DNA from: Prevotellaceae bacterium
Lineage (GTDB): Bacteria; Bacteroidota; Bacteroidia; Bacteroidales; Paludibacteraceae
Direction of reading: 5' to 3'
DNA: 20,226 bases
NCBI GenBank assembly: GCA_031270565.1
Contig: JAISXJ010000109.1
Location: 1 to 20,226 of the forward strand
The notes beneath the pieces were generated by a model. That model saw nothing but the letters and a program-made list of their open reading frames with translations, did no database searches and was not told the origin of the DNA. This document shows positions 14,767-20,226 of the stretch, one piece after another. How positions within the stretch are numbered: the stretch's first letter is position 1; each line of letters begins with the position of its first letter. Position numbers and translations under genes: made by a program.

Positions 14767-14836
14767 CCGCATACAAGCGATAGCGCAGTTTGCGGAAAAA
14801 GTCGCCTCGCAAACCTGCACCTGAAAGGTGCGACAA
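14767..14836. repeat. 70-bp direct repeat, copy 2
   Basis: This copy matches 7068-7137 at 68 of 70 positions in the same orientation. It carries the same CACCTGAAAGGTG palindrome at its right end and a CTGCCTGCAAGGCAG palindrome to its left (14741-14755). Confidence 0.85.
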
Positions 14837-14837
14837 A

Positions 14838-14885
14838 TAATTAATGCGAATAACGGGTCGAAAAGCCCATTATTCGCATTAATTA
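14838..14885. repeat. Strong hairpin upstream of the Pho-box-like array
   Basis: Positions 14838-14853 and 14870-14885 form a perfect 16-bp inverted repeat. One mismatch and a further GGG/CCC pairing (14855-14857 with 14866-14868) extend it inwards. TTTT follows shortly after at 14887. It could act as a terminator that insulates the TonB receptor promoter from upstream transcription. Confidence 0.65.
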
Positions 14886-14899
14886 CTTTTAAGACAACT

Positions 14900-14965
14900 C
14901 TGTAAACCAAATGTCATAAAAACTTCAATCTTCTGTCAATCTTCTGTAACCGAACTGTAATGTCC
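14900..14965 (+). promoter_or_regulatory. Pho-box-like array of six 11-bp direct repeats
   Basis: Six units start exactly 11 bases apart at 14900, 14911, 14922, 14933, 14944 and 14955. Their first six bases read CTGTAA, ATGTCA, ACTTCA, CTGTCA, CTGTAA, CTGTAA, with a variable tail in each. PhoB-family regulators bind direct CTGTCAT repeats with this 11-bp period. The array ends six bases before the -7 box at 14972 and covers the -33 region, as expected for an activator that replaces the upstream promoter element. The third unit is the weakest. The match to a Pho box is seen in the sequence; binding is inferred. Confidence 0.7.
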
Positions 14966-14971
14966 GCCCTC

Positions 14972-14979
14972 TACTTTTG
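14972..14979 (+). promoter_or_regulatory. -7 promoter box of the TonB receptor operon
   Basis: TACTTTTG matches TAnnTTTG and ends 26 bases before the receptor start codon. No TTTG lies at -33; the Pho-box-like units stand there instead, suggesting an activator-dependent promoter. Confidence 0.65.
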
Positions 14980-15005
14980 CGCCATCAATTAATTATAGCT
15001 TTCAG

Positions 15006-17831
15006 ATGACAACGCAACCAATCATACGTAATTTTATTCTGTTTTTCTTCTCCGTTTCGTCTTTCTCAATACTCTTTGCAAACCCGGTATCAAAGGAGAT
15101 AAGGGGTTATGTGCATGATGCGGCAACTCTGGAGCCTATCATCGGCGCCACGGTGCTGATTAAGGAAACAAATCATGGCGTTGCAACCGACCAAGCCGGA
15201 CATTACAGTATCAGCGGTGTTGACGACAACAGATGTACGCTCATATTCAGTTATCTATCCTATAAAACGGTCGAAATTGAATGTAATCTGCAAAAGAGCA
15301 TTACCGACGTAACCGTTACAATGGAGAATGATATAAAAAATATTGATGCGGTGGTTGTCAAGGGGCGTATGCGCAGTCATACCGAAAATGGTATGGTTCT
15401 GGCTGTCAAGGCTGCACCACAGGTAACCAGCGGTATTTCTGCGGTGCAGATAGCCAAAAGTCCCGACAGGATTGCTTCCGAAGTTGTGCGCCGTATTCCC
15501 GGAATTACCATTATCGACGACCGGTTTATCATTGTCAGAGGACTTTCGCAACGCTATAATAATGCGTGGATTAACGGACTGGCTGTTCCAAGTACGGAGA
15601 CCGACAGCAGAGCTTTCCCTTTTGACCTTATTCCAAGCAGTCAGATTGACAATTTGCTGGTGTACAAATCGCCTTCTCCGGAGATACCGGGGGATTTTTC
15701 AGGCGGTTTTGTCCAAATATCTTCCAAAGATGTACCCGACGCCAACGGGCTGGAGTTTGGCTATACAACAGGCATTAACGTTAATACCCCTTTCGATGAT
15801 TTCAAACTGAATCAGGGTGGCAATACCGATTTTCTGGGGTTTGACCTCAACAAACGCCCTCTGTCCGGCTCGTTTCCCACACATTTGGATATGATTTCCG
15901 AACCGTCCGAAATCACCCGACTGACCCGACAGGGATTCAACAACGACTGGCACATAAAAAAGATTTTTCCCGTTCCCGACCAACGTCTGTCCTTTATGAT
16001 TGCCCGACGCATTGAAACAAAAAACCGTACCATCGTTGGAAACATCACATCGTTCACCTACAGCAATACTTTTAAGGGTATAGAGGGGATGAAAAATGCC
16101 CGATATGGCATCTACGCAGCCGAAGCGGACAAACCGGTTGTCCTGGATGATTATCTTGACAACCAATACACAAATGATGTCCGGCTGGGCGCTATGCATA
16201 ACTGGTCTTTTGTTCCGAATCCTTCCAACCGGATTGAATTTAAAAATCTGATGAATATTCTGGGACGTAACCGGTTGACGGAACGTTCCGGCATCAAGGA
16301 CATGAGCAGTATGTACTACCGCAAAGAGACGGAGATGCTCTACTCTTCTCGCCTGACTTACAGCGGACAGTTCGCCGGAACACACCATTTGACCTCTAAT
16401 CGAACTTTTACGTGGAACGTCGGTTATGCGTACGCGAATAACAATGAACCCGACCGGCGTATTGTTACCAATCAGACCGGTATAGGCAGTTTGGATGATA
16501 TTCATTCGGTGGAGCCGGGCAATGAAAACATCAGTCGTTATTTTCAGGAACTGCACGACCATATTGTTTCTACATCTCTGAATTACAAGCGGAATTTTAC
16601 AAAGTTCGCTCTGAAAACAGGCTTTTATGGAGAGTATCGCACGCGGAATTATGCACCGCGAGAGTTCATCTACCGCTACGACAACCTCACTTACGAGGAA
16701 CGGCAAAACTATCTGAAACTGCCTTTTCAGGAGATGCTCAATGACCGCTATCTGGGCGCAGACAAGGTGTTCATCGACGAGATTACGCGCAAATCCAATG
16801 CCTATTCTGCTACCGTTTGGCACGAGGCAGGCTATGTAACATTTGATATTCCACTCGGGAAACTGGTTATTTATACCGGCGTGCGCTTTGAGAATCACCA
16901 TACAAAACTTAATTATGACCGCGCCGATACGCCAAGTTTAATACTGAAGACGAGCAAAAAAATTAATGACCGGCACTGGTTGCCATCAGCTAATTTCACG
17001 TACCGATTCACTGAAAAACATCAGTTGCGGGCAGCGTATGGACGTTCTCTCAACCGTCCCGAACTGCGTGAAATCTCGCCATCGGTTTATTTCGATTTTG
17101 ATTTATTCAGCGAAATAGGCGGCAACGAAAACCTGAAAACGGCTTCAATAGATAATCTGGATTTGAGATATGAGTTCTATCCCGAACAGGGCGAGACAAT
17201 GAGTTTGTCTGTTTTTTACAAATACTTCAAAAATCCTATTGAATGGACGTTCATAGACATGGGCGGGTCTCTGCGTTACAATTACGAAAATGCCGACAGA
17301 GCCGACAGTTGGGGTATTGAACTTGATATTCGTAAAAAGCTGGATTTTATCGGACTGAAACACTTTTCGCTGGTTATGAATGGTGCATTGATTAAGAGTA
17401 ATGTGCGCTTCAAGGTGGGAGAGGTGGTTGCCGAACCGGATCGCCCGATGCAGGGACAGTCGCCTTATATCATCAATATCGGACTTTTTTACCAGTCGGA
17501 AAAAGTCGGCATCAACGCTTCACTACTTTATAACCGTATCGGGAAAAGAATCGTCGGCTTGGGCAAGGCAAACAGTATCGACCATAATCTCAATTCCCTT
17601 ATCCCCAATTCTTACGAAATGCCTCGCAATGTTATGGATTTTACGATAAGTAAAACTTTCGGACGGATAGAGATTCGCTGTTCCGTCAAGGATATTTTTT
17701 CCGAAGCTGTGGTATATAAACAGTTCCCCAAATTTGAAAAGGATGGCGTCATTCACGAACGGGAACAGATAACTCGACAATACACGCCCGGACAGTCTGT
17801 TGCTCTGGGAGTATTTTTCAAAATAAATTGA
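15006..17831 (+). CDS. TonB-dependent outer membrane receptor (non-SusC type)
   Basis: The 941-residue protein has a hydrophobic signal segment up to about residue 26 ('FSILFAN'). A carboxypeptidase-regulatory-like domain follows at 31-107 ('EIRGYVHDAATLEPIIGATV'). A TonB-box-like 'IDAVVVKG' is at 113-120. The plug has 'RIPGITIIDDRFIIVRGLSQRYN' (split: 'RIPGITII', 'IIVRGLSQRYN') and 'FSGGFVQI' near 232-239. The remaining 700 residues are barrel strands rich in aromatic residues, including 'AAYGRSLNRPELREISP'. It lacks the SusC signature and has no SusD partner; a beta-helix lipoprotein follows instead. The Pho-box-like array upstream suggests induction under phosphate starvation and a phosphorus-containing substrate. 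TonB-receptor identity is firm; the substrate is inferred. Confidence 0.92.
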   Translation: MTTQPIIRNFILFFFSVSSFSILFANPVSKEIRGYVHDAATLEPIIGATVLIKETNHGVATDQAGHYSISGVDDNRCTLIFSYLSYKTVEIECNLQKSITDVTVTMENDIKNIDAVVVKGRMRSHTENGMVLAVKAAPQVTSGISAVQIAKSPDRIASEVVRRIPGITIIDDRFIIVRGLSQRYNNAWINGLAVPSTETDSRAFPFDLIPSSQIDNLLVYKSPSPEIPGDFSGGFVQISSKDVPDANGLEFGYTTGINVNTPFDDFKLNQGGNTDFLGFDLNKRPLSGSFPTHLDMISEPSEITRLTRQGFNNDWHIKKIFPVPDQRLSFMIARRIETKNRTIVGNITSFTYSNTFKGIEGMKNARYGIYAAEADKPVVLDDYLDNQYTNDVRLGAMHNWSFVPNPSNRIEFKNLMNILGRNRLTERSGIKDMSSMYYRKETEMLYSSRLTYSGQFAGTHHLTSNRTFTWNVGYAYANNNEPDRRIVTNQTGIGSLDDIHSVEPGNENISRYFQELHDHIVSTSLNYKRNFTKFALKTGFYGEYRTRNYAPREFIYRYDNLTYEERQNYLKLPFQEMLNDRYLGADKVFIDEITRKSNAYSATVWHEAGYVTFDIPLGKLVIYTGVRFENHHTKLNYDRADTPSLILKTSKKINDRHWLPSANFTYRFTEKHQLRAAYGRSLNRPELREISPSVYFDFDLFSEIGGNENLKTASIDNLDLRYEFYPEQGETMSLSVFYKYFKNPIEWTFIDMGGSLRYNYENADRADSWGIELDIRKKLDFIGLKHFSLVMNGALIKSNVRFKVGEVVAEPDRPMQGQSPYIINIGLFYQSEKVGINASLLYNRIGKRIVGLGKANSIDHNLNSLIPNSYEMPRNVMDFTISKTFGRIEIRCSVKDIFSEAVVYKQFPKFEKDGVIHEREQITRQYTPGQSVALGVFFKIN

Positions 17832-17858
17832 ATTAAAAACATGTAATTGATTAAGACT

Positions 17859-19310
17859 ATGAGAAAGAATTGGAAATTTGCAAGCGCAATACTTTTATTG
17901 TGCACAGTATTTACAGGCGTAAGCTGTAACAACTCACCGGAGCCGTCACCCCCAAATCCGGGCGAAACGTTAGACCTTGGCGATGGCTCTAACGGGTATG
18001 AAATCTCAGCGGATTTAACGCTGCGTTACCCCAACACCTATCACCTGAAGGGTTTTGTTTATGTGGTTGCGGGCGCGACGCTTACCATTGAGCCGGGCGT
18101 GATTGTCAAAGGTGATAGGGAGAGCAAAGGCACTTTGATTATTGAGCGTGGCGGGCGGATTATCGCCGAAGGGACGAAGGAGAAGCCTATTGTCTTCACG
18201 TCGTCTCAGGCGCCCGGAAGTCGTAAAGCCGGTGACTGGGGAGGACTTATTTTGCTTGGCAACGCTCCCAACAATATGGGAGAACAGACCATTGAGGGCG
18301 GCGTACGCTCGAAGCACGGCGGTATGAATGTGAACGATGATTCGGGCATATTGAGTTATGTGCGTGTGGAATTTGCCGGCATAGAGTATTCAACCGACAA
18401 TGAAATTAACGGCATTACCCTTGGCTCGGTGGGTGCAGGCACACAAATCGACCATATTCAGGTTTCCCATTCGGGGGATGATTCCTTTGAGTGGTTCGGC
18501 GGAACAGCGAATGCCAAGTACCTCATTGCGTTTCGCGGATGGGATGACGATTTTGACACAGATAACGGCTTCAGTGGCAAGGTGCAGTTCGCCATAGCGC
18601 TGCGTGACCCCGAAGTGGGCGACAAATCGGCTTCCAATGGCTTTGAATCGGATAACAATGCCAATGCTTCTGCCACCGAACCTTATACGAGCGCTGTCTT
18701 TGCCAATGTCAGCCTCTTCGGACCTGTTGCCGACCCCAACGCCTATACGGATAGAGCGGGCGTTCACGGCAGTGCAAGCGGTGAGCCGCGTTTTCAGGCG
18801 GGGCTGCATCTGCGCCGCAATACGCAATTGAGCATTTTCAATTCGCTTGTGGCAGCTTTTCCTATTGGTCTGATTATTGAAAATGACAAACAATCTACAA
18901 CCCAAACGTGGGCTACCGAAGGCAAACTGAACGTAACAAACTGTGTGATTGCCGGTACGGTCAAGGATTTTCAGGACAAACAATACTGGACAGGCGGTAC
19001 ACAGTTCGACCCGTCGGAGAACGCCGGCGCATTTGTTGAAGGCTATTTCAACCGTACAGGTGGCGGGAATCGTACCTGTGCGACCATTGCCGACCTGAAA
19101 CTGTCCGGTAATCCGCTCAGTCTCACGAATCCGATTGTATTTCCAAATACAGACAGCCCGTTGGCAAGCGGCGCCGTATGGACAGATGCTAAAGTGGCAT
19201 CGGGGTTTGAGAATGTAGGTTATATCGGCGCTTTCGCTCCAACAGAAACTGTTGACAACAACTGGACTAACGGATGGACAAATTTTGACCCGCAAAATAC
19301 GGTCTATTAA
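17859..19310 (+). CDS. Beta-helix lipoprotein partnered with the TonB receptor
   Basis: I start this gene at the ATG at 17859 (483 residues), 27 bases after the receptor; a TTG at 17847 would add four residues. The signal sequence ends in 'FTGVSC', giving a lipidated Cys23, followed by a proline-rich linker to about residue 36. The body looks like a right-handed parallel beta-helix: repeated short strands such as 'ATLTIEPGVIVKG', 'GTLIIERGGRIIAEGT', and the hallmark 'RKAGDWGGLILLG' at 122-134. Two aspartate-rich segments ('GWDDDFDTDNG') could bind a metal. Similar proteins are sometimes mislabelled multidrug transporters in databases, but this one has no membrane spans. Pairing with a TonB receptor suggests a surface protein that binds or presents its substrate. 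Confidence 0.85.
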   Translation: MRKNWKFASAILLLCTVFTGVSCNNSPEPSPPNPGETLDLGDGSNGYEISADLTLRYPNTYHLKGFVYVVAGATLTIEPGVIVKGDRESKGTLIIERGGRIIAEGTKEKPIVFTSSQAPGSRKAGDWGGLILLGNAPNNMGEQTIEGGVRSKHGGMNVNDDSGILSYVRVEFAGIEYSTDNEINGITLGSVGAGTQIDHIQVSHSGDDSFEWFGGTANAKYLIAFRGWDDDFDTDNGFSGKVQFAIALRDPEVGDKSASNGFESDNNANASATEPYTSAVFANVSLFGPVADPNAYTDRAGVHGSASGEPRFQAGLHLRRNTQLSIFNSLVAAFPIGLIIENDKQSTTQTWATEGKLNVTNCVIAGTVKDFQDKQYWTGGTQFDPSENAGAFVEGYFNRTGGGNRTCATIADLKLSGNPLSLTNPIVFPNTDSPLASGAVWTDAKVASGFENVGYIGAFAPTETVDNNWTNGWTNFDPQNTVY

Positions 19311-19340
19311 AACTGTTTTTTCAAAAAACATAAAATACAA

Positions 19341-19358
19341 AAGCCCCTCGCGGGGCTT
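19341..19358 (+). terminator. Terminator of the TonB receptor operon
   Basis: AAGCCCC (19341-19347) and GGGGCTT (19352-19358) form a perfect 7-bp stem with a TCGC loop, 30 bases after the lipoprotein stop. Only a short, interrupted T run follows. The stem is the same as at 153-170. Confidence 0.75.
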
Positions 19359-19542
19359 TGTGTTTGCTGTCTTGAACTGTGATTCTTTTGATTGAATGAA
19401 TACTTTGATTTTTAGACAGACATATTTAATCACAGTCCATCACAAAATCATTCATTAGTCGTTTTGCGCGACTCGGCATAGTCAAACAAGTTTGCCTCTG
19501 CTCTCGCTGCTTAAAACGTTCAATAATCATAGTTCAGGACAA

Positions 19543-20226
19543 TTATTCCTCCACGCAACGCACACTGTAGCCGTAAGACTGACTGGCGTGGTTGTTCGGG
19601 TTCTGGTTATTGCCGCTGAAGTACATGTTGTAACCGTTACTTATGTAAGCAGTAGAGCTCCAGTAGTTGCCGAAGTAGTCACGGTAGCTCAACGAGCCAC
19701 TGCTGTTGTTCCGCATGCCGGCAGCGGGCAAAACCAAAGCGTCGCCGAATTTAATACCGTTGTCGAAATCTGTATTGCTGGCAGTCCAGGTTTGTATAAC
19801 GTTGGCTGCGGTCCAGTTCGCGCCACCGTCATCAGTGCGGTATTCGTCATTATTGTCAAGCACACCTTGCCATTCTACTCTTGTAGGCACGCGCCAACCG
19901 GGAGGGCAGGGATTGGCGGTACTCAGCCAGCTAATGTCACTTGTCATGGGAGGCGCTGTAATAGTATCCCAGTTTGGTACAGACGAATCGTACGCCGAGT
20001 TTTGGTCTTGCGCCTGCGTCAATGCCGGGCGATTCACACCCCATTTGTATTTCGCCCCGTGAATCTCCGCCGAAGGCGTAAACGGATCTTTCGTTTCATC
20101 AGCGCCGAGATTGTGACACATGAATGCTTTCCATACATCCGGGCTTTTAGATATATACGCCCCGCAACATGCACAATCCTGAAGCGATATGTTCAGTTCA
20201 ATGGCTCTGTCGATGTTGCCGTCATT
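19543..20226 (-). CDS. Fibrobacter-type major paralogous domain protein (5' truncated)
   Basis: Read on the minus strand the frame is open from the window edge to the stop at 19543, 227 residues; an internal ATG at 20121 is not the start, because the frame continues upstream with family-like sequence ('SLQDCACCGAYISKSPDVWK' reads straight into 'AFMCHNLGAD'). Domain hallmarks are 'PCPPGWRVPTRVEW', 'LPAAGMRN', 'YFGNYWSST' and the C-terminal 'GYSVRCVEE'. These define the Fibrobacter succinogenes major paralogous domain (TIGR02145), common in secreted or lipid-anchored Bacteroidetes proteins of unknown role. The signal peptide and any N-terminal domains lie outside the window. It converges on the TonB receptor operon. 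Confidence 0.9.
   Translation of the reverse strand, partial: NDGNIDRAIELNISLQDCACCGAYISKSPDVWKAFMCHNLGADETKDPFTPSAEIHGAKYKWGVNRPALTQAQDQNSAYDSSVPNWDTITAPPMTSDISWLSTANPCPPGWRVPTRVEWQGVLDNNDEYRTDDGGANWTAANVIQTWTASNTDFDNGIKFGDALVLPAAGMRNNSSGSLSYRDYFGNYWSSTAYISNGYNMYFSGNNQNPNNHASQSYGYSVRCVEE

Noticed and set aside
15699..16901. A 400-codon open frame on the minus strand inside the TonB receptor gene
   Set aside because: It lies wholly antisense to a clear receptor gene and has no domain-like pattern; long antisense frames are common in genes of this base composition.
18390..19433. A 347-codon open frame on the minus strand over the beta-helix lipoprotein
   Set aside because: It is antisense to a gene with a signal peptide and family motifs and runs through that gene's terminator; no protein-like features.

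Overview
The window looks like chromosomal DNA of an anaerobic, amino-acid-fermenting member of the Bacteroidales. The reasons are: promoter boxes of the Bacteroidetes type (TAnnTTTG, sometimes with an upstream TTTG or TTG), a SusC/SusD pair, TonB receptors with an N-terminal carboxypeptidase-regulatory-like domain, lipoproteins, a Fibrobacter-type paralogous domain protein, and a lysine fermentation cluster similar to those of Porphyromonas relatives. The species cannot be named from the sequence.

Region 1 (1-6091): after the tail of an IPT/TIG-like protein and its terminator comes a plus-strand lysine fermentation cluster. In order it holds a CoA-transferase alpha subunit (atoD-like), 3-aminobutyryl-CoA ammonia lyase (kal), 3-keto-5-aminohexanoate cleavage enzyme (kce), a PLP enzyme resembling cysteine synthase, 3,5-diaminohexanoate dehydrogenase (kdd) and lysine 2,3-aminomutase (kamA). 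A composite hairpin and a 122-bp MITE-like element separate kdd from kamA. Together the enzymes would take L-lysine to beta-lysine (KamA), oxidise 3,5-diaminohexanoate (Kdd), cleave the keto acid with acetyl-CoA (Kce), deaminate 3-aminobutyryl-CoA to crotonyl-CoA (Kal) and recycle CoA to acetoacetate (AtoD with a beta subunit). The 5,6-aminomutase (kamDE) and the CoA-transferase beta subunit are not in the window.

Region 2 (6092-7468): a repeat-rich zone around a small RelE/ParE-like toxin-antitoxin pair. It holds an ACAGAT/ATCTGT inverted repeat, 7-bp tandem repeats of the form ACTNNNN, and a dense swarm of short hairpins with CC...GG cores but differing stems.

Region 3 (7411-13471, minus strand): a SusC-SusD-Big2 lipoprotein operon with a candidate promoter and a clear terminator, probably for uptake of an unknown glycan or peptide ligand. 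Near-identical 70-bp direct repeats (7068 and 14767) lie outside it.

Region 4 (13740-14980): heptamer repeats, an orphan CdiA-C-terminal-like nuclease with a GTG start, a C10 tract, a minus-strand promoter reading into a tRNA-like RNA remnant that converges on the nuclease gene, a second copy of the 70-bp repeat, a strong hairpin, and an array of six 11-bp units with the spacing of a PhoB (Pho box) operator.

Region 5 (15006-19358): a TonB-dependent receptor and a beta-helix lipoprotein of the 'GDWGG' type, directly downstream of the Pho-box-like array. I infer a phosphate-starvation-induced outer membrane system. This is the most interesting regulatory reading of the window. Region 6 (19543-20226, minus) is the C-terminal part of a Fibrobacter-type paralogous domain protein that runs off the window edge.
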